This document shows, one piece after another, positions 1-7,710 of a DNA stretch of 64,000 nt. The stretch is from Prevotella pectinovora (lineage in GTDB: Bacteria > Bacteroidota > Bacteroidia > Bacteroidales > Bacteroidaceae). Every line of letters starts with the position of its first letter. The first letter of the stretch is position 1. Position numbers and translations under genes: made by a program. The stretch lies in assembly GCF_000834015.1 (NCBI RefSeq), contig NZ_JXQI01000088.1, positions 62,001 to 126,000 on the forward strand, in the 5' to 3' direction. The notes under the pieces are model-generated. The model saw only the letters and a list, made by a program, of their open reading frames with translations. It did no database searches and was not told where the DNA came from.

Positions 1-1254
1 TTCGTCGATTCCGTATTTGCCGGGCCATATTCTGATGGCTACATCTGTGGAGTCTGCCGTGTCCATAAACGAATGCAGCGACCGCAGGTGGGCATTGGTG
101 CCGGATTTCACTTCGATAGGTATGATAGAGGCGTTGTGCTGCCATACGAAATCCACTTCAGCCGTGGCCCCCTTCTTGTCTCTGACCCAGAAAAACTGCT
201 CGTTCCTGTAGTTGCGGTCGAGGGCGATACGCAGTTCCTGGGCAACAATCTGCTCGGCGGCATGTCCTTTCCATACGTCGGTGAGCGACCGGTTCTGCAG
301 GTATTCGGTCTGTATGTCAACTGAGAAGTTCATGATGCCGGAGTCGAGCCAAATAAGTTTAGGCTGTCTTGTGAGGGCAGGGATGGCAGGTGCCTTTACC
401 GTCGTTATCGGATAGCCCAGACTGAGCAGGAATGCCTTCTGCAACACCTCGAGAGCCTCGTGCACCTCTTTGCTCGTATAGTTGCTTCCGCCAAACCGGC
501 TGAATGTGATGGTTTGTCCGGCTTCCGCCCAACCATGCGTGAGCAGATGACGTATCACATTGGTCTGATTGGTGTTTCTGGCATATTTTTCAACGTCCTC
601 GTTGTATCCGTTTATCAGCGACCTGTATATCGGCGACAGCCTTGTTATGTCCTCGTGGGCGGCATATTCAGCAAGAGCCTCAGGCATTCCTCCAACGAGA
701 GTATATCGGTTGAAAAGACTTGTCAGCATATCGTGATATACGGGCGAAACGTTTAGCTGGCGTATCATTTCAGCCAGAGGCTCGTTTCCTGTGGCGTTCA
801 GGAATTCGAGAAACGAACAAGGTCTTAGCGACATGTATTCCACTCTTCCCACCGGAAACGATATGCGTTGTTTTATGAGCGTCTGAAGTCTCGACCCGGC
901 TGCGATGATGTGCAGCCACGGCATTTCCTCATAGAAATAGCGCAGCAGCCCCACTGCTTTCGGCTCATTCTGTATCTCGTCGATAAAGAGCAGAGTGCGC
1001 TTGTTTTTGTCGACAACTATTTTCTTTTGCAGACACAGATATTGGAATATCTCAGCCACATCATCGGATATGCTGAATGCTTTGGCATCGGCGCTCTGTT
1101 CGAGATTCAGCTTTATATAGCAGTCGTACTGTTTGCTGAATTCATCAACGAGAGTGGTCTTGCCCACCTGGCGTGCCCCGCGCAGAACGAGCGGTTTGCG
1201 GTTTCCGCGTCTGCTCCATTCTGTCAAATCTTCAATTAATTGCCTGTATATCAT
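1..1254 (-). CDS. AAA ATPase with DUF4143-type C-terminus (3' end cut by window)
   Basis: Reading the minus strand from ATG at 1254 gives 418 codons open to base 1, so the protein lacks only its last residues. Walker A is GARQVGKT (about residues 26-33) and a Walker B LLFIDEI-type strand follows. The C-terminal part contains AEVDFVW ... IPIEVKSG near the end, a PD-(D/E)XK-like Asp/Glu-x-Lys signature typical of DUF4143 ATPases. Family members are common in Bacteroidales, often in many copies; their biological role is not settled. A -7 promoter element lies at 1281-1288 and a 33-bp-period array sits just upstream of it. The second DUF4143 ATPase at 39797 has the same architecture and also an array. 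Family assignment is confident; function is not known. Confidence 0.85.
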   Translation of the reverse strand, partial: MIYRQLIEDLTEWSRRGNRKPLVLRGARQVGKTTLVDEFSKQYDCYIKLNLEQSADAKAFSISDDVAEIFQYLCLQKKIVVDKNKRTLLFIDEIQNEPKAVGLLRYFYEEMPWLHIIAAGSRLQTLIKQRISFPVGRVEYMSLRPCSFLEFLNATGNEPLAEMIRQLNVSPVYHDMLTSLFNRYTLVGGMPEALAEYAAHEDITRLSPIYRSLINGYNEDVEKYARNTNQTNVIRHLLTHGWAEAGQTITFSRFGGSNYTSKEVHEALEVLQKAFLLSLGYPITTVKAPAIPALTRQPKLIWLDSGIMNFSVDIQTEYLQNRSLTDVWKGHAAEQIVAQELRIALDRNYRNEQFFWVRDKKGATAEVDFVWQHNASIIPIEVKSGTNAHLRSLHSFMDTADSTDVAIRIWPGKYGIDE

Positions 1255-1280
1255 GATAGTTACAACATTGTTTCACTTTG

Positions 1281-1288
1281 CAAAGGTA
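1281..1288 (-). promoter_or_regulatory. Promoter -7 element for the ATPase gene
   Basis: TACCTTTG on the minus strand matches the Bacteroidetes TAnnTTTG element, 27 bases before the ATG. A TTTTGCC copy inside the nearest array unit (around 1312-1316) sits where a -33 element could lie, although the spacing of about 23 is slightly long. Confidence 0.55.
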
Positions 1289-1296
1289 ATGATTAT

Positions 1297-1445
1297 TTCC
1301 CAAAACATAGGCAAAACCAGGCAGAAACTTTCCTAAAACATAGGCAAAACCGGCGGAAACTTTCCTAAAACATAGGCAAAACCATGGCAGTTCTTTCCTA
1401 AAACATAGGCAAAAGCGGAAGGGAACACTCTCAGAGCATAGGCAA
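1297..1445. repeat. 33-bp-period repeat array A upstream of ATPase
   Basis: Five units share the core CCTAAAACATAGGCAAAA. The CATAGGC motif starts at 1306, 1339, 1371, 1404 and 1437, giving spacings of 33, 32, 33 and 33. Each good unit holds the imperfect dyad CCTA-AAACA-TAGG. The outer unit (1437) is degenerate. A one-base slip in one unit shows the period is not maintained by translation. The array lies directly upstream of the minus-strand ATPase promoter. Confidence 0.85.
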
Positions 1446-1506
1446 TATAACGAAAAAAGTCTACAGACCATCGGGCTTCATCGCTTGCCGGTCTGTAGAC
1501 TTATAG

Positions 1507-1594
1507 CGGAAAGAGGGGGATTCGAACCCCCGATACGCTTTTGACGTATACACGCTTTCCAGGCGTGCCTCTTCAGCCACTCGAGCACCTTTCC
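1507..1594 (-). tRNA. tRNA-Ser (anticodon GGA)
   Basis: The minus strand reads GGAAAGG at the 5' end pairing with TCTTTCC at the 3' end, a D-arm (GCTCGAGTGGC), anticodon stem-loop with loop CTGGAAA (anticodon GGA), a long variable arm (around GTATACG...CGTATC) typical of class II serine tRNAs, and a T-arm with GGTTCGAATCC. CCA is not encoded. A minus-strand -7 element lies at 1656-1663. Confidence 0.95.
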
Positions 1595-1655
1595 TTTTTT
1601 CTTTTTGAGGCTGACTGTAGACTCCAGTGCAGTCTGGACTGCCGCTTTTCTGCTG

Positions 1656-1663
1656 CAAAGGTA
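1656..1663 (-). promoter_or_regulatory. Likely tRNA-Ser promoter (-7 element)
   Basis: TACCTTTG on the minus strand about 60 bases upstream of the tRNA 5' end matches TAnnTTTG. No clear -33 TTG is visible, so this is a moderate call. Confidence 0.45.
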
Positions 1664-1814
1664 ATACTTTTGCCTGACATAACCGCATTTTGCGTTCACA
1701 TTTTTCTTCATGCCCCTGCCGTGGATGGAGTGGGAGAGGGCATAAAAGGTTTTCGGAGTATAAGAGGCGGCAGATGATTTCTGACTGCTTTTCAAATATT
1801 TTCATGAAAAAAAC

Positions 1815-1845
1815 TTGATAATCATTTACAAACATCGTATCTTTG
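1815..1845 (+). promoter_or_regulatory. Promoter upstream of aminotransferase
   Basis: TTG at 1815-1817, 20 bases, then TATCTTTG at 1838-1845 fits the Bacteroidetes -33/-7 consensus well. It predicts a leader of roughly 270 bases before the ATG at 2122. The leader holds a two-copy direct repeat and a small hairpin with arms ACAGGT/ACCTGT around 1950. Confidence 0.65.
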
Positions 1846-1867
1846 CCCTGTATAAACCCAAATCGGC

Positions 1868-1920
1868 ATAATTACCGTTCGGGGCTGGACCCTGAGCAGA
1901 ATAATTACCGTTCGGGGCTG
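1868..1920. repeat. Two-copy 20-bp direct repeat, spaced 33 bp, in leader
   Basis: ATAATTACCGTTCGGGGCTG occurs at 1868-1887 and again, identical, at 1901-1920, a start-to-start distance of exactly 33 bp. The copies lie just downstream of the predicted transcription start of the aminotransferase gene. The 33-bp spacing equals that of arrays at 1297, 39566 and 45568, although the sequence is different. Confidence 0.8.
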
Positions 1921-2121
1921 TATCTAATGAAAGAAAAACGCGACACTACAGGTGACAGAACCTGTCTCCTCACTTCAAGACACACACACTTGATTCCATC
2001 GGCCCTTTGCGGCAGATGGCTGACAGAGGCAAGGCTGCACGCTGTTATATAATATCACATTGAACGGTCTGATGACCGTATTGGATTTAATATCAAATAT
2101 CATAAAAAACAAAAAAAAGAT

Positions 2122-3324
2122 ATGAGTAAAGTATCAATGCGCGGACAAGAGATGCCTGAATCTCCAATCAGCAAGCTGGTTCCACTGGCTGCCGCAGCGA
2201 AAGAAAGAGGAACGAAGGTGTATCACCTCAACATCGGACAGCCAGACCTGCCTACACCGCAGGTGGGACTCGACGCTCTGAAAAACATCGACAGGACGCT
2301 CCTGGAATATTCCACTCCAGAGGGCTATCTGAGCTACAGAAAGAAGCTCGCCGGATACTACAGGAAATACGACATCAATGTGGAGCCCGACGACATCGTG
2401 ATAACCTGCGGCGGAAGCGAGGCGGTGCAGATAGCATTCATGGCTTGTCTCGACCCGGGCGACGAGATAATTCTCACCGAACCTCTCTATGCCAACTATC
2501 TCGGCTTTGCCATCCCGGCAGGAATCAAGGTGCGCACGATAACCACCAAGATTGAAGACGGATTCGCACTGCCGGCAGTGGAGAAATTCGAAGAACTCAT
2601 CAACGAGAAGACCAAGGCTATCCTCATCTGCAACCCCAACAACCCCACCGGAAGCCTCTATACTCCAGAGGAGATGGACCAGATAAGAGACATGGTGAAG
2701 AAGCATGACCTGCTGCTCTTCTCCGACGAGGTTTACCGCGAATTCGTTTATACGGAGAATCCATATATCAGCGCAGGCAGTCTGAAGGGAATAGAGCAGA
2801 ACGTGGTGATTCTCGACTCCGTGAGCAAGCGCTACAGTGAGTGTGGAGTGCGTATCGGAGCCCTTGTCACCAGAAACAAGGAAATCAGAGACACGGCGAT
2901 TAAATTCTGCCAGGCCCGCGTGTCGCCTCCTCTCGTAGGCCAGATCGTCGCCGAAGCTTCGGTGGACACTCCCGACGAGTATTTCCGTGAGGTGTACGAC
3001 GAATATGTGGAGCGCCGCAACTGTCTAATCAGCGGACTAAACGACATCCCCGGAGTATTCTCTCCCACACCGATGGGCGCCTTCTATACCGTGGCGAAGC
3101 TGCCGGTAGACGATGCCGACAAGTTCTGTAGCTGGTGTCTCTCATCGTTCAGCTACGAGGGCCAGACAGTCATGATGGCACCTGCCAGCGGCTTCTACAT
3201 CACCCCCGGTGCCGGCCGCAACCAGGTAAGAATCGCCTACGTATTGAAGAAGGAAGACCTCGAAAAGGCCCTCGTCGTATTGCGCAAGGCCCTCGAGGCT
3301 TATCCCGGCAGAGTGGAGGAATAA
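2122..3324 (+). CDS. Pyridoxal-phosphate aminotransferase, class I/II (aspartate aminotransferase-like)
   Basis: 400-residue fold-type I aminotransferase. Visible signatures: N-terminal NIGQPDLPTP, the cofactor loop CGGSEA, ICNPNNPTGS around residue 175, FSDEVYREF with the PLP-binding Asp, and DSVSKRYSECGVRIG holding the Schiff-base Lys (about residue 238). The C-terminal RIAYV has the substrate-carboxylate Arg. It would transfer an amino group between an amino acid and a 2-oxoacid in the cytoplasm; the exact substrate cannot be read from sequence. It is monocistronic, with its own promoter at 1815-1845 and a terminator hairpin at 3359-3411. Confidence 0.9.
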   Translation: MSKVSMRGQEMPESPISKLVPLAAAAKERGTKVYHLNIGQPDLPTPQVGLDALKNIDRTLLEYSTPEGYLSYRKKLAGYYRKYDINVEPDDIVITCGGSEAVQIAFMACLDPGDEIILTEPLYANYLGFAIPAGIKVRTITTKIEDGFALPAVEKFEELINEKTKAILICNPNNPTGSLYTPEEMDQIRDMVKKHDLLLFSDEVYREFVYTENPYISAGSLKGIEQNVVILDSVSKRYSECGVRIGALVTRNKEIRDTAIKFCQARVSPPLVGQIVAEASVDTPDEYFREVYDEYVERRNCLISGLNDIPGVFSPTPMGAFYTVAKLPVDDADKFCSWCLSSFSYEGQTVMMAPASGFYITPGAGRNQVRIAYVLKKEDLEKALVVLRKALEAYPGRVEE

Positions 3325-3358
3325 AACCATATCTATCCTTTCGGAACTATACTATATT

Positions 3359-3411
3359 AATATCCCCATAATTTCCTCACAGTTGTGGATAGGAGGTTAT
3401 GGGGTATTTAT
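3359..3411 (+). terminator. Hairpin terminator after aminotransferase
   Basis: Arms ATATCCCCATAA and TTATGGGGTATT close a hairpin about 30 bases after the aminotransferase stop. The facing gene at 3458-4594 converges here, so it may serve both strands. Confidence 0.6.
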
Positions 3412-3457
3412 ATGGTCGAAAAAATCTAAAGAGGTCTTCATGTTATTATTTTCTTGT

Positions 3458-4594
3458 TTATATTCTCTTTAACCACAGATCCATGAATCTGTCGTAGATG
3501 TGGTAGCCGTCATTGGTTCTATATACCAATTCCTTGTCTTCTAAAATCTTAAGAGCAGCCTTTACGCTGCTGGCTCCGCTCAATTTATGACCTTTGATGA
3601 ACTTGCCTGCTGTCGGTTGTGCAACGATGTCGTCCTTGGCAATGGCTTTGAGAAGAGCAAACTGATTTTCTGTAAAGAACTGCGTCATGCTCTCATACTG
3701 CGGTTCTCTTCCCTCAAGGATGGAAAGGAGAGCGGCATTGACTTGCGACATGTTTTCTACTTGGCTTTCTGATTCGTAAAGGCGGTTCATAATGCATTGG
3801 ATATACCAAGTATGCCCATCGAACTGCTGATAGATATGCTCGAAAATCTCTTTTGATAAGTCACCACCTTTCTGCTTAAAGAAGCTTTGGCAGAAGTTAT
3901 AGTAAATGTCGCATTTCAGTGGCTTTAAGCCCATCATCTCTGTGCTTTGGTAGAATGGATGTTTTGGCGAGCCGAATATTTCTGCCATCAAATGTTGTTT
4001 GCTGCCAGAAAAGATAAAGTGTACATGTTGGGCGAACTGAATGTAGGAGCGAAGCAAAGCCTCCGTTCCCTTCTCCGGATATTCAGCTATCTGCTGAAAT
4101 TCATCGATGGCGATATATACCTCTTTGCCACTCTCGTTGAGATAATTGAAGATGCTACGAATAGTAATATCTTCTTGTGTTGGTTCCACCGTGATGGAGA
4201 CACTCGGTTCGCCTGTCAATGGATCCATGCTAAGCACTGGGCGTAAGGCACTGAAGAAAGCAATGGTCTTCTCGAAGAATGAGGCGTTCTTGCGCACAAT
4301 GTCGTTGATGACCATAACGCCAAGTTGCTCCACAAAATCATTCAAGTTCTTGGTGGCGAAAATGTCAAGGTATAGGCATATGGCATCATTCTCTTCTTCC
4401 TTGAGATGGTAGAAGGTGTTCTTAATAAGTCCTGTCTTGCCAATCCTTCGAGGAGAGATGAGGGTAATATTTCTTCCGTTCTTCAAGTGGGAAAGTAAAG
4501 TCTTTGTTTCTGCCTCTCTATCGCAAAAATACTCAGGGCTTTCATAACCTTGATAGACAAAAGGATTCGCTAATTTCTTGTAACTTAGTGTCAT
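3458..4594 (-). CDS. AAA ATPase (archaeal-type ATPase family)
   Basis: 378-residue P-loop ATPase. Walker A is SPRRIGKT (residues 47-54), Walker B is YIAIDEF, and a sensor-like strand HFIFSGSK follows. The C-terminal third resembles a winged helix (TAGKFIKGHKLSGASSVKAALKILEDKELV). It resembles the ATPase/AAA_22-type proteins that often stand alone or near defence genes; no function can be assigned. The first 39 codons and promoter are repeated as a truncated copy at 11653-11860. Intact start: ATG at 4594, with TACCTTTG at 4635-4642. Confidence 0.8.
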   Translation of the reverse strand: MTLSYKKLANPFVYQGYESPEYFCDREAETKTLLSHLKNGRNITLISPRRIGKTGLIKNTFYHLKEEENDAICLYLDIFATKNLNDFVEQLGVMVINDIVRKNASFFEKTIAFFSALRPVLSMDPLTGEPSVSITVEPTQEDITIRSIFNYLNESGKEVYIAIDEFQQIAEYPEKGTEALLRSYIQFAQHVHFIFSGSKQHLMAEIFGSPKHPFYQSTEMMGLKPLKCDIYYNFCQSFFKQKGGDLSKEIFEHIYQQFDGHTWYIQCIMNRLYESESQVENMSQVNAALLSILEGREPQYESMTQFFTENQFALLKAIAKDDIVAQPTAGKFIKGHKLSGASSVKAALKILEDKELVYRTNDGYHIYDRFMDLWLKRI

Positions 4595-4685
4595 ACGCCA
4601 TTACATGTTTTATGTTACAACTTTTTTGTAATGACAAAGGTACGACTATTTCTTGAATATTAAAAAGAAAAAGGGCAGAAAGTTG
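4478..4685. repeat. Left 208-bp direct repeat (DR-L)
   Basis: This segment (codons 1-39 of the ATPase, its promoter and upstream bases) recurs at 11653-11860 in the same orientation and the same length. I count three substitutions in 208 bp. The left copy is attached to the complete gene and to a complete hairpin (4668-4712), so it looks like the ancestral context. Confidence 0.92.
4635..4642 (-). promoter_or_regulatory. Promoter -7 element of ATPase gene
   Basis: TACCTTTG on the minus strand, 41 bases before the ATG at 4594. In the right repeat copy the element is TATCTTTG, which still fits TAnnTTTG. Confidence 0.6.
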
Positions 4686-4712
4686 AAAGACGTACTCTAT
4701 TTTCTGCCCTTT
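4668..4712. terminator. Hairpin at the left repeat boundary
   Basis: Arms AAAAAGGGCAGAAA (4668-4681) and TTTTCTGCCCTTT (4700-4712) form a 13-bp stem. Only the first arm is present in the right repeat copy, which stops inside this hairpin. It could be a terminator for a lost upstream gene. Confidence 0.55.
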
Positions 4713-4770
4713 GCCATGTGATTATAGAAAATCTATCATGGAATTTCTATAATTAGGGTCTGCTGAATTA

Positions 4771-5016
4771 TTATCTGTTCACAGACAGAGGGTAGCAGAC
4801 GTAGCCCCTCATAGCGACGACAATGATGAAAAACCGCCAGATTTCGGTCAGGGCAAGACAAAGTTCCCTCAGGAACTCCATCACGTTTTTAACGAAGTAG
4901 CACATTCCCGTCCAGCATCGTGCTGTATCAGAAAGCTTGGCTCTTATGTCATTGGCTCGATAGATTCTCTTGCCAGTACCGAATGAGCATTCGATTATAA
5001 AGGTGCGATTTTCCAG
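4771..5016 (-). pseudogene. Possible transposase C-terminal remnant
   Basis: The minus-strand frame reads ENRTFIIECSFGTGKRIY, then RANDIRAKLSDTARCWTGMC, and ends with a stop at 4771-4773. It has an in-frame stop directly upstream and no start codon. R..(I)IE..FG..K resembles the final Glu region of IS4/IS5-type DDE transposases, followed by a helical tail. No terminal inverted repeats were found. It lies just inside the direct-repeat-bracketed island, consistent with past mobility. The transposase assignment is tentative. Confidence 0.4.
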
Positions 5017-5189
5017 TTAGGCAAACGAAGAAATAAAGTTATATAAACTTAAATATCAGAGAGTTATAAATTATTCAGTAAACACTAATTATTTCTATAA
5101 AATTGCCACAAAAAACTAGTTATATAATGATATCCACTAGAAAACAAAAAAAAATCAAGGTTATGCCCGTGAATGACATACCTTTTGTA

Positions 5190-5197
5190 TAACTTTG
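5190..5197 (+). promoter_or_regulatory. Promoter -7 element of WYL operon
   Basis: TAACTTTG, 28 bases upstream of the WYL gene start. No good -33 TTG is visible at the expected distance. It would drive the operon 5226-9536. Confidence 0.5.
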
Positions 5198-5225
5198 CCA
5201 CAAATAAAGGTTAAAACTTACGAAT

Positions 5226-6137
5226 ATGGCATTGAATCAGACAAACAAACTTGTATGGATCGTTGAGACCATCAACAGAGCAGGTCAGATTACTTTTGAG
5301 GATCTTAACCGCAAATGGATGGACAACGTAGATCTAAGTGGCGGTGAGGAAATGCTTAAACGCACATTTCATAAATGGCGCGACAACATTTTCGATACAT
5401 TCGGTCTATTGATTGAGTGTGAAAAAGGTGGGCTATATAGATATTATATCAGCAATACCAGTGATTTACATAACGACAGTATTGAGAACTGGCTACTTAG
5501 CACCTACTCTGTGACCAATTCTCTTATTGGAAGTAAGTCCATCAAGAATAGGATTATTCTCGAGGATATTCCTTCTGGTATGAAGTACTTGGATTCGATA
5601 ATAGATGCCATGAAGAAAGATTGTTTGATTCATATAACCTATTATAACTATTGGCGAGGAGATTCACGTCAGCACTATGTAATGCCACTCTGTGTAAAGT
5701 TGTTCAGACAACGTTGGTATATGGTTGGTAAGGCATGGTCAACAGGCTTCATTACCATATTCTGCCTTGATCGCATCAAGAATTTCCGTTTATCCTCTCA
5801 CACCTTTGAATATCCTGTCGATTTTTCACCAGAAGAATATTTTAACGGATGTTTTGGTATTATCACAGATGAAAACTACCCCATTCAGCGTGTACTATTG
5901 AAAGTGGATGCACGTCAGGCACATTATCTTCGCGATCTTCCTTTACTTCCATCAGGTGCTCAAAAAGAGTTGGAACATACCAATTCCTACAGCATTTTTG
6001 AACTCCAAGTACGACCTTCTATCGATTTCCAACAAGAGCTTCTATGTCAAGGCGATTCCCTTGAAGTGCTCGAGCCCCAGTGGCTCCGCGATGAAATAGC
6101 TCGTATTGGCAAAGGTATCTGGGAGAAGAATAAATGA
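5226..6137 (+). CDS. WYL-domain transcriptional regulator
   Basis: 303 residues. The N-terminal 100 residues look like a winged helix (IVETINRAGQITFEDLNRKW ... LKRTFHKWRDNIFDTFG). The middle (about 125-215) is a WYL-type Sm-like fold: IHITYYNYW, MPLCVKLFRQRWYMVGKAW (W-Y-M in place of W-Y-L), FCLDRIKNF. A WCX-like C-terminal segment follows. WYL regulators often sense nucleic acid or nucleotide ligands and control defence operons (for example BrxR and CapW); that is family knowledge, not shown here. As first gene of the island operon it is the likely regulator of the downstream nuclease and glycosylase genes. Confidence 0.8.
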   Translation: MALNQTNKLVWIVETINRAGQITFEDLNRKWMDNVDLSGGEEMLKRTFHKWRDNIFDTFGLLIECEKGGLYRYYISNTSDLHNDSIENWLLSTYSVTNSLIGSKSIKNRIILEDIPSGMKYLDSIIDAMKKDCLIHITYYNYWRGDSRQHYVMPLCVKLFRQRWYMVGKAWSTGFITIFCLDRIKNFRLSSHTFEYPVDFSPEEYFNGCFGIITDENYPIQRVLLKVDARQAHYLRDLPLLPSGAQKELEHTNSYSIFELQVRPSIDFQQELLCQGDSLEVLEPQWLRDEIARIGKGIWEKNK

Positions 6138-6159
6138 AAATAATTAAAGATACAGCATT

Positions 6160-6387
6160 GTGATTATTGAAGTTCAATTTGAGTATCAGAATTTACCTTC
6201 TGATGTAAAGACAAAGAATTCTGTGCTTCAACTTCATTCCTTTGAGGATAACGGGGTTGTATTCGAAGTTCCCGAAGGCTATATTGGCCACTTGGATGAT
6301 GTCTATACAACATCTGACAACATGGCTTTTGAAGATCTACTTCCTGGAAGATATATTTTCAAGGATGAAACAATCTATTCGGCATAA
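6160..6387 (+). CDS. Small unknown protein (start uncertain)
   Basis: 75 residues from a GTG start at 6160, acidic, with no membrane segment: VEVPEGYIGHLDD-like and LLPGRYIFKDETIYSA segments suggest a small beta-rich domain. A better start would be ATG at 6134, overlapping the WYL stop as ATGA, but that frame (MKIIKDTAL, then TGA) is one base out of phase. Joining the two would give a translationally coupled protein of about 84 residues, so a one-base deletion or a frameshift is possible. It lies 26 bases before the nuclease gene. Function not recognised. Confidence 0.5.
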   Translation: MIIEVQFEYQNLPSDVKTKNSVLQLHSFEDNGVVFEVPEGYIGHLDDVYTTSDNMAFEDLLPGRYIFKDETIYSA

Positions 6388-6413
6388 TGATGGCTTTACA
6401 TATCTAAAGACTT

Positions 6414-7691
6414 ATGGAACAGACTGTAAAAATGAATCATCTACTTGTTCTCTCGGAACAGTTGTATAAGCGTATTTCAGAGTCAGAAAATAAAACACCT
6501 TATGCATTTAACCTTTTGGACTTAGCAGGGGTGAATGAACCTTTCACAAGCTTAATTTTAGCTCACATATTTAAATATGCTCCAGAACAGAGAAACCCGT
6601 TGTGCACATCATTTATTCGTAGATTTCTACAGCCCTGTGGTTTCGACATGAACTGGGTAAAAGCTCCGGTCGTTACAACTGAAAAGGAACATATTGATGT
6701 TTGCATTCATGAACCAGGTAAATATGCGATTGTTATTGAAAATAAATTAAAGGGTGCTGTGTTCCAGCGCAATCAATTGGCACGCTATATTGCAACGCTT
6801 CGCAAGAATAATCGTTTTCGTGACAACCAGATTTTCATAGTCATTTTGCCTAAATACCACGATAACAAATTTCTTCAGCATCTACCAATGTCGGTTTTTC
6901 GCTTGCCAGAAGATTGGAATAGCAACAATCAGGATCGGGCTTGCAAAACCAATGACGCTTGTAGATGTTTATGTGATTGCGGGCAATCGTGTCCTCAGTG
7001 TACAACTTGTGAGAAAGATTTAATGCAGAAGTTCTCTTCACGTACTACTGTAGTAGATAAGGAATTGTTGGAATGGTTGAAGCAAGATTGTCTATCGCTT
7101 ATTCCAAAAAAGGAATTGCCTTTGAAATCTGCAATCATGCAATTTTATGACTTCTTGAATGGTATATTTGATAATAGATTTAATCAAAAACTAGCAATGG
7201 AAATAGTAGATTTTTTGCGCGATAAACTGCTAAAGAATGAGCAGGACATTGAAATTCAGAATAAAAGCGAGCAGTGGAAAACAATTTTAGCAAAAATAAA
7301 CGAATTGGATGAATTGAAGTCTGGGATGCGCGAATTACAGAAGCAGCTTTCCTTTGAGTTGATGCAGGATTGGAGACATCGCATTCTAGAATATGCTGAT
7401 CTTCATAAGTCTTATAATATTGAAGTAAGCAATATCGGCTTTAGATTATTCATTCAAGGAGTAGAATTGGGCTGTTGGTATGATATCCATGACGATAGCG
7501 AAATAGAACCTTATTGGGGATGTTTAGCCAAGACAGAAGAGCAGCGAAAAATCGTAGCTAAAATTCTTGATAAAGCAGGTGTTCCACATGCTGATATAAT
7601 TGAGTGGACAACAGGCCACACCCTCCATGGCGACGAACGTTTCCTCTCATTCATTCAGGAAGCACAGGATTTAAAATTATTAGAAAAATAA
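6414..7691 (+). CDS. PD-(D/E)XK nuclease-superfamily protein with Cys-rich insert
   Basis: 425 residues. The nuclease signature is HIDVCIHEPGKYAIVIENKL: Asp95, Glu109, Lys111, followed by QRNQLARY (Gln118/121), as in PDDEXK_4-type proteins. An insert at residues 177-199 has eight cysteines in 23 residues (spacing C-x5-CRCLCDC-x3-C-x2-C-x2-C), which could bind zinc or an Fe-S cluster. The C-terminal 200 residues contain a coiled-coil-like helix (KINELDELKSGMRELQKQLS) and a beta-rich end. ATG at 6432 is an alternative start. It is third in the island operon, 19 bases before the glycosylase-like gene. Likely DNA cleavage; the target is unknown. Confidence 0.72.
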   Translation: MEQTVKMNHLLVLSEQLYKRISESENKTPYAFNLLDLAGVNEPFTSLILAHIFKYAPEQRNPLCTSFIRRFLQPCGFDMNWVKAPVVTTEKEHIDVCIHEPGKYAIVIENKLKGAVFQRNQLARYIATLRKNNRFRDNQIFIVILPKYHDNKFLQHLPMSVFRLPEDWNSNNQDRACKTNDACRCLCDCGQSCPQCTTCEKDLMQKFSSRTTVVDKELLEWLKQDCLSLIPKKELPLKSAIMQFYDFLNGIFDNRFNQKLAMEIVDFLRDKLLKNEQDIEIQNKSEQWKTILAKINELDELKSGMRELQKQLSFELMQDWRHRILEYADLHKSYNIEVSNIGFRLFIQGVELGCWYDIHDDSEIEPYWGCLAKTEEQRKIVAKILDKAGVPHADIIEWTTGHTLHGDERFLSFIQEAQDLKLLEK

Positions 7692-7710
7692 TATAAAAAA
7701 AACGATTATT

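Noticed and set aside
1232-1471. Minus-strand ORF rich in repeated CLCFRK/AYVLGK peptides
   Set aside because: It is translation of repeat array A; the frame slips at the 32-bp step and it overlaps the ATPase start.
1461-1835. Minus-strand ORFs of 124 and 105 residues
   Set aside because: They read through the tRNA-Ser gene, a common false prediction.
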